From QHXW01 sp035297145 (GTDB lineage: Bacteria; Acidobacteriota; Terriglobia; Bryobacterales; Bryobacteraceae): a stretch of DNA of 53,361 nucleotides. The translations under genes were made by a program, and so were the position numbers. The notes under the pieces were generated by a model. That model saw only the letters and a program-made list of their open reading frames with translations. It was not told the origin of the DNA and searched no databases. Shown in pieces: positions 43,814 to 52,825 of the stretch. Within the stretch, counting starts at the first letter, position 1. The number at the start of each line of letters is the position of its first letter. Where the stretch lies: the NCBI GenBank assembly GCA_035297145.1, contig DATGZN010000023.1, forward strand, positions 1 through 53,361, read 5' to 3'.

Positions 43814-46800
43814 TCAGCCGAGGAGCATCTTGCGAACCTGCACTGTCTTGCGCACGATTCCGTAGACTGCCGCCAATTGACGAACCAACTGCTCTTCTTC
43901 TAGACCGGGATTATCTTGCAGTAGTTTTTCGCGTACCGCGGCAATCTCCATCGGTGGAACTTCTTCGAGTGATCTCGGGCCACGCTCACGGACATTTACG
44001 GACGCCGACCCAGCACAGCGGACGACCTGATTGATCTGGCCACCTCGTTTCTGCTCGTCATTCTGAACGAGGCGGCCAAGTTTCACGGCCCGGTATATCG
44101 CCCGGTTCAGGACATGGACAATCTGCCTGCCGAGCCGTGCGTTGCCGGCAGCCTTGTTGTAAAGAGAGTATGTCCGTCGGCAGACTATGGGCCCCTCGGC
44201 ATTGACGATCTCAATGAGAACTTCGATGAGCTCCGACATAGATGCAGAATGCGGGTCGGGCACTGGGCGCAGCTGCCACTGTGAGTACGGTGCCAGGATA
44301 AGCGGTGCTTCGTCCTGCACTGCGGAAAAAGGTGGAGCCGGGTCTTCCTCTGGTGTTAGCTCAAACGGTCCGTTCCGGGCGTCTGGCTCTGATTGGTGTC
44401 GAAAGGATTCGTCGTTGTCGTCGATCTCCTCATCGGTGTCCGCCTCGGTGGTGTTGGCTGGGGAAGACGCGGCGGGAGCGGTGGACGGCTTTACGTCGGG
44501 AGCCGAAGTGGAGAGAATGCCGTTGGCTTCTAAGACTTGCCAAAGAGGCTCGAGGGCGGCTTCCGGATCTCTGTAATACGCACTCCCACGCACCCGCCAA
44601 AATTGCAGTCCACATCGTTCCAACATCCTTTGGCGATCAACATCCCTGTCCCACTCTTCCGGTCCGTGCCACTGGTCCCCATCACACTCGACAGCCAGAC
44701 GACCTCGCATCCCTTCGATCAGCAGATCGATTCGCTTGCCGGCCAATTCGTATTGGGGGATGGCGCGGAATCCGCGATCAACGATCCGAAGGAATACCTC
44801 GACCTCGAACCAGCTATCGAAAGGAAGCGGTGCTCTGGAATCCCACCGTCTTGCTTCGATTGCCTGTTGGCGTAGCTTTGTGACATCGAGGCCTTCGACC
44901 GTTTCTGTTTGGACTTTGGGGTTGAGGCAATACTCTAGTAGCCGCCGCCGAAGGCACGAACTGCTTAGGTCTTCAATAGTGACGCTGTGGAACAGCCACA
45001 TCTGGTCACGTGCCCGGCTCGCGGCGACGTTGAACCGCCGCTTATCTGATTCCTTCGCGAGGACACCGATATGGCGCCCGTCATTCGTCGCGGCCACCAT
45101 CGAGAGAAAGATGACGTCGCGCTCATCACCTTGGAACGCATATGCATTGCCGCACACCAAACCGCGACTCTGCATTTTCTGCGCGCCGATTCGTTCCATT
45201 AGTGAATCACGGATCAGATTCGCCTGGGCGTTTCCCTGCAAACAGATCACTCCGAAACTCTTAGCCTCGTATGCTGGATCGGAAAGGCACTTCGCTATCT
45301 GGTCCACAATGGCCTCGGCCTCTGGCTGGTTCACCACCCGGTCGCCAGTTCCCTTTGCGTAGCCATCCTGCACATGGCGAGTCAGGACCGGCTTTAGGCG
45401 CTGGCTTCCGTATTGTCGAAGCGGAACCAGTGGCTCCGCAGGGTAACAAAGGGTATTCGAAAACTGAATGATCTCGGGCATGCACCTGAAGTGCTCGCGA
45501 AGGCGGATGCGGCCCGCGAAACGTATTTCGGCCTGATTGAAGAAACTGTCATCGACCCCCATCGCGTCACGATGATCAAGATCCTGAATGTATCGCTGCT
45601 TTAGCAGATCGACAGCCGAACGGTCCACGCCCACTGACTCGGGGCTGATCTGCTGGTCGTCACCAACCACGACGATCTTACGTGCTATGTATTGCAGGAA
45701 CATAGCCTCCGGTCCCGACTGGCTCGCCTCGTCGATGATTGCGACATCAAAAAGGTTCGGGGCAGGTTTTGTCGTCTCGGCCACCCGGTAGATTGGCATC
45801 ACCCAGGCTGGGATTGCACTGCGACAGTGATCGAGATGGTAACGGGCCTCCTTCCGGTGCTGGGTTGCGTACTTCCCCGTGCCCTTCCCAAGTCGTCTGA
45901 CTGCGAGTCGCCATGCCATGAGGTGTTCTCTCTGCTCTGGCTGTAAGCGAGCGAGAACGAATTCCCATGACTTGCAGGCCCCCAGGTCGCGAAGATCCTG
46001 GCGAATGCGTTGTTGCGCGAGATCGATTTGCTGACGAATACTCGATTCTTGGTATAGGCCCGCGTGCTTTGTTAGCCAACGATTCGCCCGAGACCAGTTC
46101 CATGCCCCCACAAAGTCGGCCATTCGTTCATCCCATGCAGAATCGTGCCGGGAGGCCCGTAGCTTGGTGATAAGATCCGGCCTTCCTAAACGCGTCTCTA
46201 AAGCCTCGCGCCGTTGGTGTCTCGAACGGAGTTCCCAAGCAGACACGATTCTGTCGTGGGTTCTGGAGTACCGATCCAGGTCCCGATCCTCGGCGGCCGC
46301 GAGCAATTCCAAACTGAGCGGGTGAGCGCGTGGATCACGCCGGAGAGAAGCCAACTCCGCGATCGCTCGTGAGATCTCCGTCTGGACAACACGGAGCTCG
46401 TCTTGCACGTTCGCCGCCGCGAAGAGGTTCAGGAAGCTTGCGATTGCCGGGCGATCGTGGAATGGCAACGATTGGAGTTCGGGAACACTTTTTGCGGCAG
46501 ACGTCACAGCTTCCGCTTTGTCCCTAAGATTCAGCACGCTCGCCAGGAGTTCGGCACGCCTAACCTGATCACCAAAGTGAAGCAATAACGGCAAGTTGGA
46601 AGCTGCCAGATACGGCGACCACTGTTCGTCGACATATTCAATAGCGTCGATAACCTCCAGATAGTCCAGTAGTGCATTTGTTTCGTCGTGTCGCTCACAC
46701 GGCCGACCGTTGACCCGCACCTCGTCTATCAAGTACAGGCTGGCTTTCAGTTGCTTGGGCGTGAAAGGATTGTGGCGAAGCCACAGGCCAGTGCCCCTGC

Positions 46801-48982
46801 CGGCCAGTAGATGGTCACGGAGTGTTTCCGCATGCGCGCGAACCTCGGCCCGGTTGCGCTGTTCGATCCCGACCACTTTCAGCTGCGCGGTACGGTCGAC
46901 GCGGCCCTTCAGAAATGCCAGCTTCGCTGTCGTCGCTACGGCGAGATTTTGCCATGAATGGTGTTTTCCCCGGACAATCTCGTGAATTGCGGTTTTGACC
47001 CAATCCTCCGACTCATTCGAAAGTCTGTCGTGGAGCGTTAGAAAACCACGCAGGGTCATTTCCAACTCGCGACGCATCTCAGTTGGAGCAGAGGTGAGAG
47101 CGTGAAGGAGAGCACCGCTTTCCGGTGTGGCTGCCACCAATCGCGCGCCAAGTTCGCGCTCTTTCAATACCATGTTGTCGAAGCTGGCGGGATTCGCGAT
47201 TGAGGCTAACTCTGGAAGAACCCTTCTGAAATTCTCTTCTGGGTCATCGCCAAGATCGCGACAGAGCCGCAGGAGTGAACTCGCCTCGTCGTTCGTGAGC
47301 GGCGCCTCCGGGATAGGATCGATATCGACGCCCATCCAATCATGCCGGTTGGCGCTAGCGACCAAACGGACTGCCAAAGACTGGGGTGTTCCGCAGTACT
47401 CGCCAAAATGCAGATCAATAACCTCCATCTCGCTTGCGCGAACCATCTTGAGCTTCGAGTATCCTTCCGCAAGCTCACGTCTCGAATGATCCAGGTCGAC
47501 CAATAGCTGTCGGATACGAGTCTGCTTCTTCGCGCTGTCCCACTGATTCAGTTCGCTCAGAATGCCCTGGATGGATTCCTCCAATTCCCGCAGAGCGACC
47601 GTGTCGTCGCCGAGCAACGATACGCATAGGGGTGAAAACTCAGGTGGGAAATATTTCTTCAGTACGCGCAGTGCGCGCGCGGTGTGACTCGTTACCAAAA
47701 GCCGCTTTCCGGTGGCCAGGAGATGACAGATCAGGTTGGCGATTGTGTGTGACTTGCCAGTTCCCGGCGGTCCCTGTACGAGAACTCCCTGCCGACTGGC
47801 GAGGCGCTGCGCAACCTGGCGCTGCGCTTCATTGGCAGGAAGAGGGAAGTACATTTCGTCTGCTTCGCTAGCGCCAGAATCACCCTCCGAGCCCTCGTCA
47901 GACGTCTGATGGTCATCGCGAATGCTCACCAGTTTCTCGACTCCGACCGGAATCATCCCTCCCTGGTTCATCTGCTCCGCGATCTCGGCAAAGATCCGGA
48001 CCAGATTACGGTCACTCCTCTGCCGCACGATCAATGCAGGCGCGAAATTCATGCGCGGTCGAGCCCGGTCGGCTGTGCCGTCTTGCGGTTCGAGGGCCAT
48101 GTCCATGGTGCTCTCGGGTGAAAGTTGCTGGTAATAGGCGTTCAGGGCCGTTGCTAATCCAGGCCCAGCCCAGATCCCATCCCCAATGTCAGAGAGCTGC
48201 TGTTGAACGCGATTCTGCACATCCGGCAATGGTCGGTCCTGCGGCTCAAGCATTTCCTGCTCCAGCGCTAAACGGGCGCCATCGGGTGGCAGACCGACCG
48301 TGATGACCCCTGTCTTCGAATCGAATTCGATGGCCGCCTGGCCCGCAGCGACGTGACGCTTGATTTCGAGCCCGTGAGGTGGACGCCAAGTGAGCAGCCC
48401 GATTCCTACAACAGCCTCGTAGGCTTCGCCCATCCGCTCCTGGTTCTGGTAAGCGGCAAATAGCTCGTTGTAGATCGACTGGACGGGTTGCAGCCGCCGC
48501 TCCTCAAGTGCCCAAGGCCACCACTGGTTCTCGACGTATAGCTCCCATTGACGGGGAATTGTCGGACAATCTTCAAGCCTTCGTACTACCGTTTCTGGCT
48601 GGTCGGTCTCCGCATCATTTGTGCCAAGGTCTTCAACGATGCTGTCCCTGAGTTGCGGGGCATCCTGGGATGCATCGGCGATTTCGCTCTCTTTTAGCCA
48701 TGGCACCAGAGCTGGCGGCGGCGTTGGTGGTCGTTTGCGACGCGGTCGCTCGACGCGAAGCCAGTCGTCGTACGCAGCTTCGCGGCCCAGATCCCAAGCA
48801 GCGCAGTAGCACTCCTTTTCCTTCGGGATCTCCGCCCACCAGACCGCTTGGTCATACTCGTCGCAGTTCCGCCTGACGTCAGTTCGAAGCTCCGTCAATT
48901 CCTTGAGATACGTGAAAAGCCGAACGGCCTTGTCACGTACCAGAGTGTCGCTACTGGAAGTGTCTACCGTGCCGGTGGTCAT
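43814..48982 (-). CDS. large SF1 (DNA2/Upf1-like) helicase with Vsr-like nuclease and C-terminal DUF3320-like domain
   Basis: A 1722-residue protein. The SF1 P-loop is QGPPGTGKS (403-411), the Walker B is IIDEAS (1082-1087) and later motifs include GDDQQISP, FQGDERDVIFLS (1283-1294) and NVAASRARDQMWLF (1318-1331). The span between P-loop and Walker B (about 670 residues) is a long helical insert. Residues about 1388-1485 are a Vsr/DUF559-like nuclease: DLLIEG and AVECDGDQWHG (D1419, E1432, D1434), then RMLERCGLQFWRVRGSAYY. The C-terminus has a winged-helix-like stretch (ELIEVLIEIVNAEGPIVCRR) resembling DUF3320. It is the first gene of the minus-strand cluster and diverges from the prophage-type genes. 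Confidence 0.9.
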   Translation of the reverse strand: MTTGTVDTSSSDTLVRDKAVRLFTYLKELTELRTDVRRNCDEYDQAVWWAEIPKEKECYCAAWDLGREAAYDDWLRVERPRRKRPPTPPPALVPWLKESEIADASQDAPQLRDSIVEDLGTNDAETDQPETVVRRLEDCPTIPRQWELYVENQWWPWALEERRLQPVQSIYNELFAAYQNQERMGEAYEAVVGIGLLTWRPPHGLEIKRHVAAGQAAIEFDSKTGVITVGLPPDGARLALEQEMLEPQDRPLPDVQNRVQQQLSDIGDGIWAGPGLATALNAYYQQLSPESTMDMALEPQDGTADRARPRMNFAPALIVRQRSDRNLVRIFAEIAEQMNQGGMIPVGVEKLVSIRDDHQTSDEGSEGDSGASEADEMYFPLPANEAQRQVAQRLASRQGVLVQGPPGTGKSHTIANLICHLLATGKRLLVTSHTARALRVLKKYFPPEFSPLCVSLLGDDTVALRELEESIQGILSELNQWDSAKKQTRIRQLLVDLDHSRRELAEGYSKLKMVRASEMEVIDLHFGEYCGTPQSLAVRLVASANRHDWMGVDIDPIPEAPLTNDEASSLLRLCRDLGDDPEENFRRVLPELASIANPASFDNMVLKERELGARLVAATPESGALLHALTSAPTEMRRELEMTLRGFLTLHDRLSNESEDWVKTAIHEIVRGKHHSWQNLAVATTAKLAFLKGRVDRTAQLKVVGIEQRNRAEVRAHAETLRDHLLAGRGTGLWLRHNPFTPKQLKASLYLIDEVRVNGRPCERHDETNALLDYLEVIDAIEYVDEQWSPYLAASNLPLLLHFGDQVRRAELLASVLNLRDKAEAVTSAAKSVPELQSLPFHDRPAIASFLNLFAAANVQDELRVVQTEISRAIAELASLRRDPRAHPLSLELLAAAEDRDLDRYSRTHDRIVSAWELRSRHQRREALETRLGRPDLITKLRASRHDSAWDERMADFVGAWNWSRANRWLTKHAGLYQESSIRQQIDLAQQRIRQDLRDLGACKSWEFVLARLQPEQREHLMAWRLAVRRLGKGTGKYATQHRKEARYHLDHCRSAIPAWVMPIYRVAETTKPAPNLFDVAIIDEASQSGPEAMFLQYIARKIVVVGDDQQISPESVGVDRSAVDLLKQRYIQDLDHRDAMGVDDSFFNQAEIRFAGRIRLREHFRCMPEIIQFSNTLCYPAEPLVPLRQYGSQRLKPVLTRHVQDGYAKGTGDRVVNQPEAEAIVDQIAKCLSDPAYEAKSFGVICLQGNAQANLIRDSLMERIGAQKMQSRGLVCGNAYAFQGDERDVIFLSMVAATNDGRHIGVLAKESDKRRFNVAASRARDQMWLFHSVTIEDLSSSCLRRRLLEYCLNPKVQTETVEGLDVTKLRQQAIEARRWDSRAPLPFDSWFEVEVFLRIVDRGFRAIPQYELAGKRIDLLIEGMRGRLAVECDGDQWHGPEEWDRDVDRQRMLERCGLQFWRVRGSAYYRDPEAALEPLWQVLEANGILSTSAPDVKPSTAPAASSPANTTEADTDEEIDDNDESFRHQSEPDARNGPFELTPEEDPAPPFSAVQDEAPLILAPYSQWQLRPVPDPHSASMSELIEVLIEIVNAEGPIVCRRTYSLYNKAAGNARLGRQIVHVLNRAIYRAVKLGRLVQNDEQKRGGQINQVVRCAGSASVNVRERGPRSLEEVPPMEIAAVREKLLQDNPGLEEEQLVRQLAAVYGIVRKTVQVRKMLLG

Positions 48983-49490
48983 CGGACGCCCTATCTTCCC
49001 GTGCTGTTATGGGCCAATCTCCCCCTGCTCCGCATGGCTCGCGCGAGCGGTGATTGGCTATGTGTACGAGACCGCACAACGGCGGTAAATGCTTTGATCT
49101 TACAGCGGACTCCGTGCGTCGGCAAACCCGCGGGCGGTGAGGGTTTCCTGTATCACGGCCGCCGGCAGTGCTGGCGATCTAGACGGGCCGTTTCATCCGA
49201 ACGGCGGTCACGCATGCCTTCCAGAACGATGACTCTGCTTCAAGGACAAATAGTGTCCGGGGCAAGACCGAATTGTGCTCCGTTTGGCCACCACGCTCCT
49301 CCACAGGCAGTTGCGTCTCACGCACGCCGTCCACAGCCTCCGGTACAAAATCCTAAAGGTTGACGCTGCGGCGACGGTGCGTTCGCGTCGCCTCGTCGAA
49401 GCACCAACCCATTCAGTGGGGTTAGGCGCAAGTCGGTGCTTTCCAAAAAGCTATTGCCTTTTATAATGATGATGATATGATTATCAAAAG
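48983..49490. other. intergenic region between the defence cluster and the MerR-like gene
   Basis: About 508 bases between divergent genes. A TATAAT at 49462-49467 lies about 23 bases before the MerR start and is a plausible -10, without a clear -35. The upstream 400 bases have no gene, repeat or RNA that I can support. It should also hold the promoter for the large helicase gene. Confidence 0.4.
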
Positions 49491-50093
49491 ATGACGGGAC
49501 GACATTCAGACTCGGAACTGGGCGAGCAGATGACCGGGCAATCCGCCTCCATTCTCCAAATTCACTCAGAGCTCTTCGATACCAACGAGGCGGCCAGTGT
49601 AGCGGGGGTTGACGTCGGCAAGTTGCAGAACTGGCTCACGCGTGGAGTCATCCAATTGAAGTGCGAACAGAATCCCGGTCGCGGTCAGTCTCGGGAGTAC
49701 ACACCATACGAGGTCGCACGCATTCGGTTAATGAGAAAGCTAGCGGACGTTGGTGTTCCGCTGTCGACGGCGTTCAAGCTCACAGACGCTCTCAAGAAGG
49801 CCTGGGAGCAAATTCCCGGTGGGCATGAGCTTTATGGCAGCGAACCCCAACTCAAAAGCTGGCTCCTCGTCCTGCCCGCGGCGGCGTGGCCTGCAGGCCT
49901 GAAGGCTAGTATGGTTCGCGCGGATGATTATGCTGCCGTTTGGCTAGTCGATCAGCAACGGTACCCTGATGACCCAATGGGTCTGAGAGCCACGCTTGCC
50001 GCGCTGGACGACGCTGCAGTGATGGTTATCAACATGGGAGCATTTCTCAAACAGACATTATCGCGACTGGCTCGACTGGTGGAGGACAGATGA
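49491..50093 (+). CDS. MerR-like winged-helix regulator (prophage-type)
   Basis: A 200-residue protein with a MerR-like DNA-binding region: LFDTNEAASVAGVDVGKLQNW (helix-turn-helix, about 28-48), then a wing RGVIQLKCEQNPGRGQSREY (51-70) and TPYEVARIRLMRKLADVG (71-88). The C-terminal 110 residues have no recognised effector domain. Similar regulators occur at the start of early regions of Acidobacterial and proteobacterial prophages. The start is uncertain: 49491 has no clear ribosome binding site and an ATG at 49530 is possible. The next gene starts inside its stop codon (ATGA overlap). Confidence 0.75.
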   Translation: MTGRHSDSELGEQMTGQSASILQIHSELFDTNEAASVAGVDVGKLQNWLTRGVIQLKCEQNPGRGQSREYTPYEVARIRLMRKLADVGVPLSTAFKLTDALKKAWEQIPGGHELYGSEPQLKSWLLVLPAAAWPAGLKASMVRADDYAAVWLVDQQRYPDDPMGLRATLAALDDAAVMVINMGAFLKQTLSRLARLVEDR

Positions 50094-50335
50094 AGACCGT
50101 GAGCTCTCCCGGTATGGATACCAGTGAAACAGTCAACTTGGCGGGAAAGGGAGTCGCTGCCCTCCACGGAATTGGGTTGTGGCAGTTCCGTCGCATTCGT
50201 GTTTCTGGCAGCGGCTCGATGTTCATTAACGTTTCCGCCCAGATGGGCCGTCGGGGCGGTCGTATGCCCTATCCGGTCGGCCGGTCGGCTGTCATGTCCG
50301 CAAGCAGCGGACTCCTAAATGGAGATTCCGGCTGA
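50090..50335 (+). CDS. small hypothetical protein
   Basis: An 81-residue frame starting at an ATG that overlaps the MerR stop codon, which suggests translational coupling. The sequence is Gly/Ser-rich (LAGKGVAALHGIGLWQF, VSGSGSMFINVSAQMG) with no recognised motif. It is possibly a phage-type accessory gene. The overlap is the main support. Confidence 0.5.
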   Translation: MKTVSSPGMDTSETVNLAGKGVAALHGIGLWQFRRIRVSGSGSMFINVSAQMGRRGGRMPYPVGRSAVMSASSGLLNGDSG

Positions 50336-50391
50336 GTGGGTTAACGGGAGTTTCTGAAACGCCGATCCGCGTCGGCGAAGAACAAACGCGA

Positions 50392-50691
50392 GTGGCCGAT
50401 GGCAATCGACGTGTGCCGGTGATCGACTCAGTGGGACGGCTGGTGGTCGTTATCCGTGAGCCGAGCGCGATTGCCAGGTATCTTTCCGCGCCAAACGCGG
50501 AGCCAGTCCGCAACCGCCGGGGGCAACTCCGCGCCATTAAGCTCGCGTCTCTTGCTGATGACCGCGGGAAAGCGGGGGAGCGCCATGGAAGTTCGCTCGT
50601 CACTACGGAGCGGTGCAAAAATCAGCGCGGTGATTACATCGGGGCGCCTACAACCCTCAGACATAAGTTGGACAGGAGCGATGCGCGATGA
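50392..50691 (+). CDS. possible hypothetical gene
   Basis: A 99-residue frame opening at GTG. The reading frame is open for some distance upstream (GVSETPIRVGEEQTR before the GTG), so the true start may be earlier. The sequence (NRRVPVIDSVGRLVVVI, SAIARYLSAPNAEPVR) has no family that I know. Nothing better fills the 543-base space before the replication-type gene. Confidence 0.35.
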   Translation: MADGNRRVPVIDSVGRLVVVIREPSAIARYLSAPNAEPVRNRRGQLRAIKLASLADDRGKAGERHGSSLVTTERCKNQRGDYIGAPTTLRHKLDRSDAR

Positions 50692-50878
50692 TGCTCCGGC
50701 AATTTATTAGGCGGGGTGGGCTTTCCGGAACTCTGCAACGGGCGCACTCTTAGCGCTGCTACGGAACGCAACGTCGGGCGCAAGTCCTTTCTCAGTCCGC
50801 AAACTTCCTGGTTTACCGTTGGCCCGAGATGGGCCAAGGTGCTCAGTGGCGCGACGGCGGTCGACCGGAGGTCCTGGC

Positions 50879-52063
50879 ATGAACCCTGGTGAGCCGTTCA
50901 ATCCGCATAAGTTGTTCATCGGATTGTTCATTCCGGTGTCGCTAGCGTCTTCGCAGACAATCTCATCGACGGCAAAACTGGCGTGGGCGCACCTCGCTCG
51001 ACGGGCTGGGAACGATTGCCGCTGCTTTCCGTCCCGCAGGGATATCGCGGGGCAGTTGGGCATCAGCGAAACGCACGTCAAGCGTATCTTGGCAGAACTG
51101 GAGTCGGCAGCGCTGATCAGGCGGATACCGCGTCATGAGGAAAGCGGACGGCAGCGAAGCAACCGCTACGAGTTTCTTTGGCACCCGATGTTCACCGACT
51201 CACTAAAGGGTGAGGGGCACGAAGATGTGCCCCTACCAGTCGAACAGCCAAAATCACATAGGGAGGGGCACAGAAATGTACCCCTGGAGGGGCGCAAAGG
51301 AGGACCGGGGCAGAGGCACCAAAACGGACCCCACGAGGGGCACCCAAATGGGCCCCCTTTAAGAGAGAAAGAAGAAGAGACATCACCATCATCAAGCGAG
51401 AGATCTCGAAGAGAGAAACCGTCGCAAGATTCTACTCCGGCTTCGGAATCTCAAAACGAACGCCCGTCCAAACGCTCATCGAGTGGGCCTGATGATGATG
51501 AAAATCCGTCCGCTAAGAAGGCTGATGCAGTAGCCGCACGTGCGACGATTCGGCGAACCTCCGGAGAATCACTGGGCCCTGTGCAGGTTCGGGAACTTCA
51601 AGAAGCGGAGCGAACCATCCGCGGTGAAGTTAACCGAAATGAGAGCAAGGCTGAAAGTGAGACATGGGCGTCTCCGCAAGACGAGCTGCGGGCGATTCTC
51701 AAGTCAAAGCTTGGAGAGTCGGTCTGCATTGACGACTGGGATTGGATCGAAGAACAGATCGAGTGCCGCGGCATTGATTGGATGGCATTCGTTAGCGAGA
51801 TTCGAAGGCACGCAGCTAACAACTGGTGCAATCCAGTCGGCTTCGTGAAGAGCCGCGTGAAGAAGTTCCACGCAAGAATCGCGCGTACAGCGGTGCCGAG
51901 GACCAAGGGCGAGGTCGATGAAGCCAATTACAAATGCCCGATCTGCCACAGCAGAAAGCGTGGCGAGGGCGTTCGACTGATCGAAGGTCAGTTGGTGCCG
52001 TGTGAGTGCGCCAGTCCCGAATACATCGAGCAACAAACCAAACGGGGGACCTTCGCGGCGTGA
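50879..52063 (+). CDS. helix-turn-helix, phage replication-type protein
   Basis: A 394-residue protein. The ATG at 50879 follows GGAGG and is preferred over an upstream alternative start. The N-terminus has a winged helix of the phage-replication type: TAKLAWAHLARRAGNDCRCF (31-50), PSRRDIAGQLGISETHVKRI (51-70) and LAELESAALIRRIPR. Residues about 112-162 are low-complexity, with repeated GHxNxP units (GHEDVP, GHRNVP, RHQNGP, GHPNGP). The C-terminus has a helical domain (WDWIEEQIECRGIDWMAF) and a zinc-finger-like end (CPICHSRK ... CECAS). This matches prophage replication or helicase-loader-type proteins. Next come terminase and methylase genes. Confidence 0.75.
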   Translation: MNPGEPFNPHKLFIGLFIPVSLASSQTISSTAKLAWAHLARRAGNDCRCFPSRRDIAGQLGISETHVKRILAELESAALIRRIPRHEESGRQRSNRYEFLWHPMFTDSLKGEGHEDVPLPVEQPKSHREGHRNVPLEGRKGGPGQRHQNGPHEGHPNGPPLREKEEETSPSSSERSRREKPSQDSTPASESQNERPSKRSSSGPDDDENPSAKKADAVAARATIRRTSGESLGPVQVRELQEAERTIRGEVNRNESKAESETWASPQDELRAILKSKLGESVCIDDWDWIEEQIECRGIDWMAFVSEIRRHAANNWCNPVGFVKSRVKKFHARIARTAVPRTKGEVDEANYKCPICHSRKRGEGVRLIEGQLVPCECASPEYIEQQTKRGTFAA

Positions 52064-52276
52064 GCCATCACAGATGAAGACGATTCTCCGCCCGCAGCGT
52101 CTCCAGGATGCTCAAGGTTGTGCGAGGAGGTGCCGGGGGGCCGGTCATTTCCTCGGGCCTTTTCGCATTGCGTGACCATGGCGCTGCCACGCGTGAAAAT
52201 CCGCGAAATTGAAAACGCAATTTGCGGAATGGCGGGTCAGAGATGAGTCGCCAAGTCCATCGAAGAGGAGTTGAAG

Positions 52277-52825
52277 ATGCGAGGACGTAAGCCACGACCA
52301 ACCACGTTGCAGATCGCTGAGGGTGATCCGCGCAAACTCGGCGTGCACAAGCTGGAGAAGAAGGCCGGGGCGGAAGCCAAAGCGGCGCGTGGCTTGCCGA
52401 AGTGTCCGAAGCACTTGAAGGGCGCGGCCCGAAAGGCGTGGCGATTCTGGTCCGAGGAGCTGGAGGCGATGAATCTTGACGCCCGGCCCGACGCCATGAT
52501 GCTGGAGGGCGCATGCGTAGCCTACCAGGCAGCGGTGGAATGTTACGAGGTCATCTTGAAGCAGGGGAGGCTGGTGGCGAAGCGCATTCTGGACCCGGAG
52601 ACAAACAAGCTGGTGGTCGCCAACGTCAAGCCTAACCCAGCGGTAGCTCAAATGAACGCGGCATGGATGCTCCTGAAGGCCTTCTGCTCGGAGTTCGGGC
52701 TTAGCCCTGTATCGCGCACCAGGCTCGCGGTTGAGAAACCGCCTGCCGACGAAGACGATCTCATGGCGATCCTTTCCCAGCCACGCGACCGGAGACAACA
52801 GCAGCCAGGTGAGGTGATCCAGTGA
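52277..52825 (+). CDS. P27-family phage terminase small subunit
   Basis: A 182-residue protein. The ATG at 52277 lies after GAGGAG; a TTG six bases upstream is also in frame. The N-terminus MRGRKPRPTTLQIAEGDPRK is the hallmark of P27-type small terminases, followed by LPKCPKHLKGAARKAW, then a helical middle (ACVAYQAAVECYEVIL) and NPAVAQMNAAWMLLKAFCSEFGLSP. Small terminases bind packaging sites on phage DNA and hand them to the large subunit. This shows that the right end of the window is prophage. It overlaps the next gene by 4 bases. Confidence 0.92.
   Translation: MRGRKPRPTTLQIAEGDPRKLGVHKLEKKAGAEAKAARGLPKCPKHLKGAARKAWRFWSEELEAMNLDARPDAMMLEGACVAYQAAVECYEVILKQGRLVAKRILDPETNKLVVANVKPNPAVAQMNAAWMLLKAFCSEFGLSPVSRTRLAVEKPPADEDDLMAILSQPRDRRQQQPGEVIQ

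Noticed and set aside
40819..48982. Assignment of the helicase cluster to class 1 DISARM
   Set aside because: Only a DrmD-like SNF2 protein is present. DrmA, DrmB (DUF1998), DrmC (PLD) and a methylase are missing.
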